Positions 1-7,124 of a DNA stretch of 64,000 bases are shown in pieces (the first letter of the stretch is position 1; every line of letters starts with the position of its first letter). The notes under the pieces were generated by a model. The model searched no databases. It was not told the DNA's origin and saw only the letters and a list, made by a program, of their open reading frames with translations. The position numbers and the translations under genes were made by a program. The stretch is taken from assembly GCF_017312485.1 (NCBI RefSeq), contig NZ_BMBA01000003.1, positions 130,921-194,920 on the forward strand. Direction: 5' to 3'. The DNA comes from Clostridium zeae (lineage in GTDB: Bacteria; Bacillota; Clostridia; Clostridiales; Clostridiaceae).

Positions 1-537
1 CTTTTCATCTTTATTGATGTTATTAGGAATTTTGTACATATCCTTCATTCTCTTATAATAGGCTTTCTGCTCTTTATCCTTCATCTTCGATAAATCCATA
101 GCCCTATATCCCATTATTTTTACTAGTTCATTATCTTCCTTTAGTGCCTTGAACATAGCTTTAAACTTCCACCAATGCATATACTGAATATCTTGAAGAT
201 CTACTCCATATTGATCTAAAAATGCAGAATATATATAATCATCATCATATTCAAAACTATATATTTGAACTGCTTTTCCCTTACCTACACCTTTTTTACT
301 CTCAGTACTTTTTCCACAGCTATAAAACCACAGAATTTTATTTATTGCCATGTCTATATCTTTAGGCACATTTGGGAAATATAAATTTAGAGCTTGAAGA
401 ATTTTCTCCTTATCCTCAAGCTCGCTCTCCTGCATCATAAGTTCAAAAAGCATAGAAGTACGAAAGTCTGAGTTGATTTCGTACTCTATGCTATTAACTT
501 CAACACTAGTTGGTAATAAATCTATCAATATGTTCAT
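1..537 (-). CDS. Gp15-like phage tail assembly protein (partial, C-terminus off the window)
   Basis: The frame is open from an ATG at 537 down to base 1 (179 codons, no stop), so the 3' end is missing. The product starts MNILIDLLPTSVEVNS and contains a WWKFKAMFKAL stretch typical of the bacteriophage Gp15 family, which sits between the tail tube gene and the tape measure gene in many Firmicute siphophages and is thought to act in tail assembly. The ATG overlaps the stop of the preceding gene by one base (TAATG), so the two are translationally coupled. The family call is from memory of sequence style and position and was not searched. Confidence 0.75.
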   Translation of the reverse strand, partial: MNILIDLLPTSVEVNSIEYEINSDFRTSMLFELMMQESELEDKEKILQALNLYFPNVPKDIDMAINKILWFYSCGKSTESKKGVGKGKAVQIYSFEYDDDYIYSAFLDQYGVDLQDIQYMHWWKFKAMFKALKEDNELVKIMGYRAMDLSKMKDKEQKAYYKRMKDMYKIPNNINKDEK

Positions 538-878
538 TACTTAGCACGCCTTTGGGCCCTGCTTGGTGAATACTTGCTTGTAATCTTTTCTACTTCTTGT
601 TTTTGCTCATTTACGCTTTCAACCAATTCTTCAAAAGCTTTGAGACAAATTATAAGATTAGCTTTTTCTCCAAAGACCTTCTTATCGGTACCTTCTCCAA
701 ATAAATAATTAAAGCATTCAAATACCAAAGAACATTGCTTTCTTATAGCTTCTGAAGTTTTTAACTCTTCGGTAGCTTTAGCTTCCTCCACAACCTTCTC
801 AAGCATATTTTCATACTTTTCAGCTATATCAGCATCAAATATATCTAAATCTTGCAATTCAACATTATTGATAATCAT
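537..878 (-). CDS. DUF6673-like phage tail protein
   Basis: A 113-residue acidic, helical protein (MIINNVELQDLDIFDADIAE...) ending in the basic tail SPSRAQRRAK. This size, start and end match small proteins of the DUF6673 type found directly after the tail tube gene in Clostridium phage-tail loci, where tail assembly chaperones usually lie. It is preceded by a good AGGAGG-type site and overlaps the next gene by one base. The biochemical role is inferred from position only. Confidence 0.65.
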   Translation of the reverse strand: MIINNVELQDLDIFDADIAEKYENMLEKVVEEAKATEELKTSEAIRKQCSLVFECFNYLFGEGTDKKVFGEKANLIICLKAFEELVESVNEQKQEVEKITSKYSPSRAQRRAK

Positions 879-897
879 TTATTATCCCTCCTAATTG

Positions 898-1383
898 TTA
901 TACTGCTTCAGCTGTGAACTTCTTTGTTGCTGTATCAAAAGTACCAGCAACTAAATCACCTATACCTAATAGATTTCCGCTTGCTGTCATTACTCCATCT
1001 TCACTTCCAAACTCAGCAACTTCAATAGCCACTCTAAACTTTCTAGCTTTAAATACATTTGCTGTAGAGCCAGCTGTTTTATCTAGATCAACTATTATAT
1101 AATCAGTTTCTGCTTTTGAACCTGTAAGCTGCATTTCTCCTATATTACATATAAAATCAATTGCCTTTTGTTCTCTTATTTGATCTGTAGTGTATGGAGT
1201 GCTCCAATCATATCCCGCAATTGATTTTGTTGCACTCTTATCATTTACATATTTCTTTGAAGTTGTTTGAGCTGCTGGAGTTTCATTTAAATCAGTGAAC
1301 CCTGCTCCCATTAATACATATTCTTCTGCACCTGAACCTACATTTAAATAATTTGCTTGTATATTTCTTTGTCTTACTGCCAT
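898..1383 (-). CDS. phage major tail tube protein
   Basis: A 161-residue protein (MAVRQRNIQANYLNVG...) with the Ala/Thr/Gly-rich, beta-rich composition of siphophage tail tube subunits. It is the first structural gene of the minus-strand run, followed after 19 nt by the DUF6673-like gene and then the Gp15-like gene, the standard order tube, chaperone region, tape measure. The AGGAGG at about 1392-1397 sets the ATG at 1383. In phages this gene normally follows head-tail joining genes; none lie upstream here. It may be the first gene of a tailocin tail operon, comparable to lmaA-type genes of Listeria monocins (inference). Confidence 0.8.
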   Translation of the reverse strand: MAVRQRNIQANYLNVGSGAEEYVLMGAGFTDLNETPAAQTTSKKYVNDKSATKSIAGYDWSTPYTTDQIREQKAIDFICNIGEMQLTGSKAETDYIIVDLDKTAGSTANVFKARKFRVAIEVAEFGSEDGVMTASGNLLGIGDLVAGTFDTATKKFTAEAV

Positions 1384-1945
1384 TTTTATATTCCTCCTAT
1401 TTAATCATCTTAAATTTTTTTGATTTCTAATTTTATTTTTTGTTTCTTGATCTACCTCAATAATAAAAGCCTACTTAATATTTCAGCTCAATTTATTACT
1501 GCTTAACTTTGTTTATTGAAATTATTAATCTAAAGCTTCAAAACTTATCAGCTTGACCACCTTGTATCAACATCCTTCAACCATGTTCCTATGTTACATA
1601 ATCATCTTTCAGCACTTAGCATTTCTTTTTGGTTTAACATAAACATGTAATTCATATTAATCATCAGTTTGTCAACTTTAAGTTAATACTTATGTCATTT
1701 CTTTAAAAGCATAATTACAATCTCCCTTCATTTATTTTTAATTGCTTAATCATTATGTTGATTTTTTATCTACATAATAAAAAGCACCTAGTGATTAACT
1801 AAGTGCTTTGCTCTTAAACAATTTCTATGATGTAATACTAACACATGGAAACTAAGGTATGTAATAAGCTGTTTATAAGAATAATATTAGATTTTTATTA
1901 GATATATCCAAAACATTTATTTTCTCATATATTTCAACCTAATAC
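1384..1945 (-). other. 562-nt gene-free leader upstream of the tail operon
   Basis: No convincing gene is seen here. On the minus strand a TTGACA (forward 1670-1675) lies about 290 nt before the tail tube start, but no good -10 sits 17 nt away. That would fit a late promoter needing an activator such as the sigma-like protein at 2546-2980. The far end holds the terminator of the DUF2809 gene. Confidence 0.4.
1781..1809 (-). terminator. intrinsic terminator of the DUF2809 gene
   Basis: Inverted repeat AAAGCACcTAGT / ACTAaGTGCTTT with a 5-nt loop. Read on the minus strand it is followed by TTTTTATTATG, so it should end transcription from the gene at 1946-2317 before the tail operon. Confidence 0.75.
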
Positions 1946-2317
1946 TTATACATTTTTATCTATAAACCTCTCCCACATAATCAAAATTATACTTCCAGCT
2001 AAGTAACACAAAATATCCTTTATATCAAAAGATGTTCCTAGGACAACTGAAGCTATCCTATTACTTCTTAAATGTAGTAAATCTATAACTTTAAAATATT
2101 GCATTATCTCAACTGCTGATGCGAATAAAAATAGATACACTGGTAAAAATCTTATTTTCTTTTTAACTATTCCTCTAATGAAGGTATACATTAGAATAAC
2201 TACAAGTATATCCCCTATATATGGCCTAATTATCGCATCGTGCACATAAAGTGCAATAAAGGTTTCTACCATAAATAAAATAATAAAACTTAGCATGTAT
2301 CTTATATTTATCTTCAT
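1946..2317 (-). CDS. small integral membrane protein, DUF2809-like
   Basis: A 123-residue very hydrophobic protein with about four membrane segments. It has the FLFASAVEIMQYF and RIASVVLGTSFDIKDILCY stretches typical of DUF2809 (relatives of VanZ-like proteins). The function is unknown. It lies between phage regulatory and tail genes with its own terminator, so it may be a cargo gene rather than a phage structural gene. The ATG at 2317 follows a modest ribosome site. Confidence 0.7.
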   Translation of the reverse strand: MKINIRYMLSFIILFMVETFIALYVHDAIIRPYIGDILVVILMYTFIRGIVKKKIRFLPVYLFLFASAVEIMQYFKVIDLLHLRSNRIASVVLGTSFDIKDILCYLAGSIILIMWERFIDKNV

Positions 2318-2481
2318 TACTACTACCTACTCTCAATAAATTACTATATAAATTATGCATAGCTTACTTTAAATATTATTATACCATAAATTTACATACA
2401 CCCTAACTTAAGCGATTCCATATACTATGGTACACTTTAAATATGATAACATCAATTACTATAACTTACTTAAACAATAAA

Positions 2482-2524
2482 GGAGCATACATAAATTTGT
2501 ATTAACCAAACTTATGTATGCTCC
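2482..2524 (-). terminator. intrinsic terminator of the sigma-like regulator gene
   Basis: A perfect 13-bp stem, GGAGCATACATAA with TTATGTATGCTCC, around a 17-nt loop, 22 nt past the stop codon. On the minus strand it is followed by TTTATTGTTT. Confidence 0.8.
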
Positions 2525-2545
2525 CTGATAATAGCCACTATTATA

Positions 2546-2980
2546 TTAAATATTCATTAGTGGAATAAGCTTATTTATTATTTTCTTCTTTTTGTCGATT
2601 ATATATATATCATTCATACAGATAATATCTGCAATTTGCTTATATTGCAGCTTTTTAAAATATCTAAGTTCTATAAGTTTATACTCATCTTCACTCAATA
2701 TACTTAGTATATTATTTAATCTCTCAATTTCGATTTCTTTTTTTCTCTTTTGTGAAGTTAGATAATTTATCCTGTTTTCCTTATACTCTATTTCATTTTC
2801 CACAGAGGATGAAATCTTGTTAGTTGAGCTTGTCCTCTCACCGTATACCATTGCTCCAACTCCCCTATACTCATTTCTTACTTCCTCTATATCTAAATCA
2901 ATATTTTTTATCTCAACTACAGTTTGCTTGTAGCTATAAAGCATTGCCTCTATCTTTTTAAACTTATCACTTGTTCCCAT
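2546..2980 (-). CDS. sigma-like / ArpU-type phage transcription regulator
   Basis: A 144-residue protein. Residues 1-90 are charged and predicted coiled (many E/K/R, NRINYLTSQKRKKEIEIERL). The C-terminal part ILSEDEYKLIELRYFKKLQYKQIADII resembles sigma-70 region 4 (the DE..I..RY..G.S..EIA pattern), as in ArpU/DUF1492-type late-gene activators of Firmicute phages. Its position between the repressor block and the tail operon supports a role as activator of tail genes. The AGAGGTGA site fixes the ATG at 2980. The DNA target is unknown; the weak -10 in front of the tail operon would fit dependence on it. Confidence 0.65.
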   Translation of the reverse strand: MGTSDKFKKIEAMLYSYKQTVVEIKNIDLDIEEVRNEYRGVGAMVYGERTSSTNKISSSVENEIEYKENRINYLTSQKRKKEIEIERLNNILSILSEDEYKLIELRYFKKLQYKQIADIICMNDIYIIDKKKKIINKLIPLMNI

Positions 2981-3040
2981 ATCATCACCTCTTACTTATA
3001 AATTCTCAAAATTATAGATTATATGATTGATTAAACCTAT

Positions 3041-3137
3041 GAATGTACCTCTTCATATTAAAATTTATATTTTTAAATCCTCTCTCCAGAAGCCGTGAGA
3101 GTTATAAAAATAGATTTCGGATCGGAGTGGTACATCT
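3041..3137. repeat. dispersed ~100-nt palindromic repeat, copy A
   Basis: The left end GAATGTACCTCTTC pairs with the right end GAGTGGTACATC. Between them are AT-rich arms (TATTTTTAAA and TATAAAAATA) and an apical hairpin, CTCTC with GAGAG, around CAGAAGCCGT. It shares arms and apex closely with the copy at 21391-21494. It lies between two phage-locus genes. Confidence 0.8.
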
Positions 3138-3206
3138 TTAGTAGTACTTACCCTTCCATTTATCTTAACTTACTTAAATATTAAATAAGTATCTTGAAGG
3201 AGCACC

Positions 3207-3389
3207 TTAAATATTACTTTCTTCATAAACTACCAAAGCTCCACTGCAACTCTTAATGCTGCCAGCTTCAATATAACTGCTTATAGAGTACTTGATGTCA
3301 ATAATCTTAATACTCGGATTATCTACAATAAATTGATTAATCTCCTCTGATAAATTTCTTGTTCTCTTTAATTCTAAAACTTTAGTCAT
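3207..3389 (-). CDS. small Cse60-like protein
   Basis: The 60-residue product (MTKVLELKRTRNLSEEINQF...) contains SIKIIDIKYSIS and ends ALVVYEE. This is the layout of the small Cse60-type proteins seen in Bacilli and phages: an N-terminal helix, an IKIIDIKYS strand and an ALIIYE strand. ATG 3389 is chosen because the GGGTGG site sits 8 nt upstream; an in-frame GTG at 3401 overlaps that site. It is the first gene of the minus-strand early transcript, divergent from the repressor, so an early regulatory role is possible. The function is unknown. Confidence 0.5.
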   Translation of the reverse strand: MTKVLELKRTRNLSEEINQFIVDNPSIKIIDIKYSISSYIEAGSIKSCSGALVVYEESNI

Positions 3390-3430
3390 TAAATTATCCA
3401 CCCTTTCTGTATTCTTTGAGAATATAATAT

Positions 3431-3448
3431 CATGTTCTATCAGAATAT
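3431..3448. promoter_or_regulatory. candidate repressor operator 1
   Basis: CATGTTCTATCAGAATAT is a near-palindrome (half-sites ATGTTCT and ATATTCT, 3-nt centre). It matches the site at 3544-3561 at 14 of 18 positions. It lies in the promoter region of the minus-strand gene at 3389. Confidence 0.5.
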
Positions 3449-3504
3449 ACTAATTGGTTATTTCCTAAAAAAGCATGATTTTTGGAATTTATATCAAGTT
3501 TTTA

Positions 3505-3516
3505 GAACACATGTTC
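3505..3516. promoter_or_regulatory. LexA-like SOS box
   Basis: GAACACATGTTC matches the Gram-positive LexA (DinR) consensus GAAC-N4-GTTC exactly and is flanked by A and G as in AGAACACATGTTCG. It lies midway between the divergent repressor and early genes. This fits DNA-damage induction of the phage-tail locus, but a single 8-base match can arise by chance. Confidence 0.5.
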
Positions 3517-3534
3517 GATTTTTCTCTGTTTTTC

Positions 3535-3570
3535 TATTGACTTCATGTTCTCATAGGATATAATATATTC
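3535..3570 (+). promoter_or_regulatory. repressor promoter with operator 2 (3544-3561)
   Basis: TTGACT is followed after 16 nt by TATAAT, just upstream of the XRE gene. The spacer holds CATGTTCTCATAGGATAT (3544-3561), similar to operator 1, so the repressor probably regulates its own gene. Confidence 0.55.
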
Positions 3571-3613
3571 TATAAGCATATATTGTACTAATATGTATAA
3601 AGGAGTGATTACT

Positions 3614-4054
3614 GTGTTCGGCAAGAACATAAAGGCTATACGAGAAGCTAAAAAGATTGGGGTTAATGAATTATCTAGGTTAAGTGGGGTTAATGCAAGC
3701 TATATTAGTGCCCTAGAAAGAGATGAGAAAAAAAACCCTTCAGTTAATACCTTAGAGAAACTAGCTGCTGCACTTGAGGTAAGCATAGATGAAATTATGA
3801 AGCCTCACTCTACTCAAAGCGCTGAAGCATCTGACTCAGAAAATAAAAATTCAAATAGTAAAGAAGAAGCTTCATTATATGAAACTGGAGAATTTAAGAC
3901 CGCTGAAGAAGCAATGAAATTTGTGCTAAAACAACCAGCTATTATGGGCTATGGCGGGTTTGATATTAAAAAACTATCAGATGAGGAAATGGTACAATTT
4001 GCAAATGAACTATTAAATCAATTGCAATTATTGGGGCTTAAATATAAGAAATAA
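3614..4054 (+). CDS. XRE-family phage repressor
   Basis: A 147-residue product from GTG 3614, chosen because AAAGGAG (3599-3605) lies 8 nt upstream; an ATG at 3593 has no site. Residues 1-65 form a Cro/cI helix-turn-helix (GVNELSRLSGVNASYISALERDEKKNPSVNTLEKLAAALEV split over its helices). A Ser/Asn/Glu linker follows, then a C-terminal helical region (residues 90-147). It is followed 11 nt later by an ImmA/IrrE-type protease, the standard pair in which the protease inactivates the repressor on induction. It probably binds the two similar operators at 3431 and 3544. Confidence 0.85.
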   Translation: MFGKNIKAIREAKKIGVNELSRLSGVNASYISALERDEKKNPSVNTLEKLAAALEVSIDEIMKPHSTQSAEASDSENKNSNSKEEASLYETGEFKTAEEAMKFVLKQPAIMGYGGFDIKKLSDEEMVQFANELLNQLQLLGLKYKK

Positions 4055-4065
4055 AGGGTGATCAT

Positions 4066-4518
4066 ATGTATTCTTGGATCGATGATATAATTTCAGGAAT
4101 TAGAGAAAATTATAATACTGATAATGTTTATGAGTTATATGACTATCTAGAAATAAAAATACATAAAATTGAAGCAGCTAATATTTTACTCAGTGGTAAT
4201 GATAGCTTTTATTATCGTGATTTTAATGATAAGGAAATTGTATTTATTAGAAATGATATAAAAGATACTATGGAAGCTTTTATATTATTCCACGAGTTAG
4301 CCCATGCTCTACTCCATACTCAAATCTACCAAGCTGCCTTTAATAAAAACTTTATAAACCTTGGTAAATTTGAAAAACAAGCTAATTACTTTGCTTTTAA
4401 GATGCTTAATGTAAGTTTTGATAAGATTGAATTAGACTCAATGTCTATAGACCAAATAGCAAGCTGTATCGGTATTTCCCCTGAACTATCCTATTTAATA
4501 ACTGATTATGAAAAATAA
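4066..4518 (+). CDS. ImmA/IrrE-type metallopeptidase
   Basis: A 150-residue protein with the zinc protease motif HELAH near residue 76 (FILFHELAHALLH), as in ImmA of ICEBs1 and IrrE. Family members cleave their cognate XRE repressor and so de-repress mobile elements. The gene lies 11 nt after the repressor gene in the same direction with an AGGGTGA ribosome site. The C-terminal part (FEKQANYFAFKML, then SIDQIASCIGISPELS) matches the helical region after the active site. It is the last phage-locus gene; no integrase or attachment site was seen after it. Confidence 0.85.
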   Translation: MYSWIDDIISGIRENYNTDNVYELYDYLEIKIHKIEAANILLSGNDSFYYRDFNDKEIVFIRNDIKDTMEAFILFHELAHALLHTQIYQAAFNKNFINLGKFEKQANYFAFKMLNVSFDKIELDSMSIDQIASCIGISPELSYLITDYEK

Positions 4519-4555
4519 TCAGTTTAATACTACTGCGCTTAGTTATACTTTTATC

Positions 4556-4584
4556 TTGACTTGTTGCATATCGTATATTATAGT
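4556..4584 (+). promoter_or_regulatory. promoter of the queuosine operon
   Basis: TTGACT (4556-4561) and TATAGT (4579-4584) are separated by exactly 17 nt, about 30 nt upstream of the preQ1 aptamer, so the transcript would start near 4591 and begin with the riboswitch. Confidence 0.7.
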
Positions 4585-4611
4585 AAAGTACGTAATTATA
4601 TAATTTAATAA

Positions 4612-4650
4612 AGACAGTTCGTAACCATCCTGTCTATAAACAAAACTAGG
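4612..4650 (+). promoter_or_regulatory. preQ1-I riboswitch aptamer
   Basis: Stem P1 is GACAG (4613-4617) with CTGTC (4630-4634). The loop reads TTCGTAACCATC, and the tail reads TATAAACAAAACTAGGA. This aligns with the Bacillus queC leader (AGAGGTTC..., CCCTCT, ATAAAAAACTAAGGA): the same UUC start, ACC/CAC region and A-rich tail ending ACTA. It precedes genes for preQ0 synthesis, the expected targets. It binds preQ1 and should switch transcription off through the terminator that follows. Confidence 0.88.
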
Positions 4651-4656
4651 ACGTAT

Positions 4657-4707
4657 ACTACCCGTCTAGGTAGTGTTTTTGTTTATGGGCTTTTTGCGCC
4701 CTTTTTT
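4657..4707 (+). terminator. riboswitch terminator region
   Basis: ACTACC (4658-4663) pairs with GGTAGT (4669-4674), followed by GTTTTTGTTT; a longer stem is possible because ATAAACAAAA upstream complements the T-rich tract. A second hairpin, GGGC/GCCC (4687-4701), with a T6 run follows at once. Together they form the off-state of the preQ1 switch. Confidence 0.75.
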
Positions 4708-4726
4708 AAACTAAAAAGTATGTCAT

Positions 4727-4828
4727 AGGATTTTACGAAAAACTTAGCTTATATATGTTGCATTCTAGGATTTTTAAATTCTGAATCAATATGTATAAGT
4801 TAATAAAGTTTAGTAAAATCCTTTTTTT
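4727..4828 (+). terminator. long nested hairpin with T-run in the que leader
   Basis: Outer arms AGGATTTTAC (4727-4736) and GTAAAATCCT (4813-4822) are perfect inverted repeats followed by T7. Inside, AACTTA pairs with TAAGTT and ATTC with GAAT. It lies between the preQ1 terminator and the first gene and could be a second attenuator or an inserted palindromic element. Confidence 0.55.
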
Positions 4829-4916
4829 ATTGTTTAGAAAGGCTATGTTCAACACAAAGCTTTAACAGCGCCTTTAGTAATATGGTTCGAGTTGTACAAG
4901 TTAAGGGGGATTTAAA

Positions 4917-5915
4917 ATTAAAAAGATAGGTTTAACAACAACAGTTCCTGTGGAAGTTCTTATTGCTGCTGGATACACGCCAGTAGATTTAAATAACATT
5001 TTTGTAGTTTCTGATAACTATTTAAAATATATAGATATAGCTGAAAAAGATGGTTTTCCAAAAAGCCTATGCGCTTGGATTAAAGGTCTTTATGGCGCAT
5101 GTATAGAAAATGATATCGAAGAAATAGTGGGAGTTATGGAAGGTGACTGCTCCAATACTAAAGCCTTGATTGAGGTTCTTCAGTTAAAAGGAATAAAGGT
5201 ACACCCTTTTTCTTTTCCACACAGCCATACCTTAGAAGATGTTGAAAGAGAAATAAAGAAACTAATGGAGCACTTCCAGGTTGAAGAGGCTGAAGTTGAA
5301 GCTATTAGAAAAAGACTAAATGAAGTTAGAGCTCTTGGAAAAAAAGTAGACGAATTAACTTATATAGATAACAAAGCCAACGGCTTTGAAAATCATTTGT
5401 ACCAAGTAAGTTTAAGTGATTTCAATTCAGATATTAATGTTTTTGAGAGTGATTTAAAGAAAGCGATAGATGAAATAAGAGCAAGAGAACCAATAAATAA
5501 AAAGCTTCGTTTAGGCTATATAGGGGTGCCGCCAATGACTGCTGATATATATGGTTTTGTTGAAAACTTCAATGCTCATTTTGTATATAATGAGGTTCAA
5601 AGAGAATTTGCTTTCCCTAGGGGAACAGAAGCAAAAAATATATATGAGCAATATTATGACTATACTTATCCTTATAACACTGACTTTAGAATCTTAGAAC
5701 TGAAAAAGCAAATAGAAGAAAGGAAGCTAGATGGAATAATTCACTACACTCAAGCTTTCTGCTATAGAGCTGTTGAAGATATAATCATAAAAAATAAACT
5801 TGATATTCCTATATTAAATATTGAAGGTGATAAATTAAATACTTTAGATGCAAGAACCAAGCTTAGATTAGAGGCTTTTCTTGATATGCTATTGGATTTA
5901 AAGGAGGCTAACTAA
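4917..5915 (+). CDS. 2-hydroxyacyl-CoA dehydratase-like [Fe-S] protein (double-cubane type candidate)
   Basis: About 332 residues. The family N-terminus KKIGLTTTVPVEVLIAAGYT is readable upstream of the first GTG (4950). The frame is open to a stop at 4902, AAGGGGGA (4903-4910) lies 6 nt before an ATT at 4917, and no ATG/GTG/TTG occurs there, so ATT is the probable start. Cysteines near residues 52, 62, 78 and 282 are candidate cluster ligands. Relatives (HgdB/BcrB, DCCP) use an activase that injects low-potential electrons with ATP; the next gene encodes such an activase and overlaps this one by one base. Being first in a preQ1-switched operon without queF, it may reduce preQ0 or another queuosine intermediate (inference). 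Confidence 0.75.
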   Translation: MKKIGLTTTVPVEVLIAAGYTPVDLNNIFVVSDNYLKYIDIAEKDGFPKSLCAWIKGLYGACIENDIEEIVGVMEGDCSNTKALIEVLQLKGIKVHPFSFPHSHTLEDVEREIKKLMEHFQVEEAEVEAIRKRLNEVRALGKKVDELTYIDNKANGFENHLYQVSLSDFNSDINVFESDLKKAIDEIRAREPINKKLRLGYIGVPPMTADIYGFVENFNAHFVYNEVQREFAFPRGTEAKNIYEQYYDYTYPYNTDFRILELKKQIEERKLDGIIHYTQAFCYRAVEDIIIKNKLDIPILNIEGDKLNTLDARTKLRLEAFLDMLLDLKEAN

Positions 5916-6676
5916 TGAGAATTCTAGGTATAGATCTTGGCAGCAGAGAGGTTAAGATCGTAGTAATGGAAGACAATACCTTAGTAATAAAGAAGAAAAT
6001 CAGTACCATGAGATTTTATAGAGATTATTGCCACATGGACGGTAAAATAGTGGTTGATTTAGATAAACTAGAGGTTGGCCATTTTGATAAGGCTGTATCC
6101 ACTGGTTACGGAAAGAATAACACAGATTTAAAACTATTTACTCAAATAAACGAAATAAAAGCTCATGCATACGGAGCAATATATCAGAGTTCTTTGAAGG
6201 ATTTTATACTTTTAGATGTTGGCGGCCAAGATGTTAAGATTGTCAAAATAGAAAAAGGCTTAACTACTGATTTAGAGCTTAATGAAAAATGTGCTGCCTC
6301 CTGCGGAAGATACTTAGAAAACATGGCGAATGTTCTTGAAATTTCCTTTGAAGAAATGAGTAAGTATTCCGAAAATCCTGTAGATCTTAATTCCACTTGT
6401 GCAGTATTTTCAGAGTCAGAGCTTATAGGAAAAATTGCTGAAGGTGTTGCAGTAGAAAGATTATGTGCTGGAGTTAACTACTCTATGTATAAAAGATTGC
6501 GTCCTCTTTTGAGTAACTTTAGAGGTGATAAATTAGTTTTAACAGGCGGTGTTGCTAACAACTCTGCTATAAAAGGTTATCTAAAGAATGATTACGAAGA
6601 AATAATTTCTGTAGAAGAGCCTCAGTTTAATGGAGCTATTGGCTGTTGTTACTATGGAAGTAAGTTTTTGAAATAG
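5915..6676 (+). CDS. BadF/BadG/HgdC-type dehydratase activase
   Basis: 253 residues, the usual length for HgdC-like ATPases. Actin-fold phosphate loops are visible: GIDLGSREVKIVVME at the N-terminus and LLDVGGQDVKIV near residue 100. The cluster cysteines are present: EKCAASCGRYLENM and NSTCAVFSESELI. In the family a homodimer holds one [4Fe-4S] cluster and couples ATP hydrolysis to electron transfer to the dehydratase or double-cubane partner. The ATG overlaps the partner's stop (TAATG), giving fixed stoichiometry. QueD follows after 15 nt in the same operon. Confidence 0.9.
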   Translation: MRILGIDLGSREVKIVVMEDNTLVIKKKISTMRFYRDYCHMDGKIVVDLDKLEVGHFDKAVSTGYGKNNTDLKLFTQINEIKAHAYGAIYQSSLKDFILLDVGGQDVKIVKIEKGLTTDLELNEKCAASCGRYLENMANVLEISFEEMSKYSENPVDLNSTCAVFSESELIGKIAEGVAVERLCAGVNYSMYKRLRPLLSNFRGDKLVLTGGVANNSAIKGYLKNDYEEIISVEEPQFNGAIGCCYYGSKFLK

Positions 6677-6691
6677 ATTAGGAGGAAGAAC

Positions 6692-7123
6692 ATGTATACT
6701 TTAAAAGCAGAACACAGCTTTGATAGTGCTCACTTTCTTTCAAGGTACGAAGGAAAATGTGCAAATATTCACGGTCATAGATGGAAGGTTGAAATTGAAG
6801 TTCAGACTGAAACTCTAGTGGCTGAAGGTCAACTTAAAGGAATGGTAATTGATTTTGGAGATTTAAAAAAAGATGTTAAAGCTATGGTTGATTATTACGA
6901 CCATGCGTTGATTATAGAAAAAGGATCTATGAGAGAAGAAAGCTTATGTTGTCTAAAGGAAGACGGTTTTAAGATAATAGAGATGAATTTTAGAACAACA
7001 GCAGAAAACTTTGCAGCCTTCTTTTATAGAACAATGAAGGAAAAAGGCTACAACGTAAGAAGTTCTACAGTTTACGAAACACCTACAAATAGTGCTAGAT
7101 ATGAAGAAAGTGGGGTTAACTAA
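6692..7123 (+). CDS. queD: 6-carboxy-5,6,7,8-tetrahydropterin synthase
   Basis: 143 residues. QueD converts dihydroneopterin triphosphate to 6-carboxytetrahydropterin, the second step to preQ0. The zinc histidines and catalytic cysteine are visible in FDSAHFL and EGKCANIHGHRW, the histidine of the proton relay in YYDHAL, and the pterin-binding glutamate in VYETPT near the end. AGGAGGAAGAAC sets the ATG. It lies 15 nt after the activase and is followed by queE one base after its stop. Confidence 0.94.
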   Translation: MYTLKAEHSFDSAHFLSRYEGKCANIHGHRWKVEIEVQTETLVAEGQLKGMVIDFGDLKKDVKAMVDYYDHALIIEKGSMREESLCCLKEDGFKIIEMNFRTTAENFAAFFYRTMKEKGYNVRSSTVYETPTNSARYEESGVN

Positions 7124-7124
7124 T

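Noticed and set aside
3041-3137. A tRNA-like or CRISPR repeat in the palindrome
   Set aside because: No cloverleaf and no regular spacers; copies are single and scattered, each a whole hairpin.
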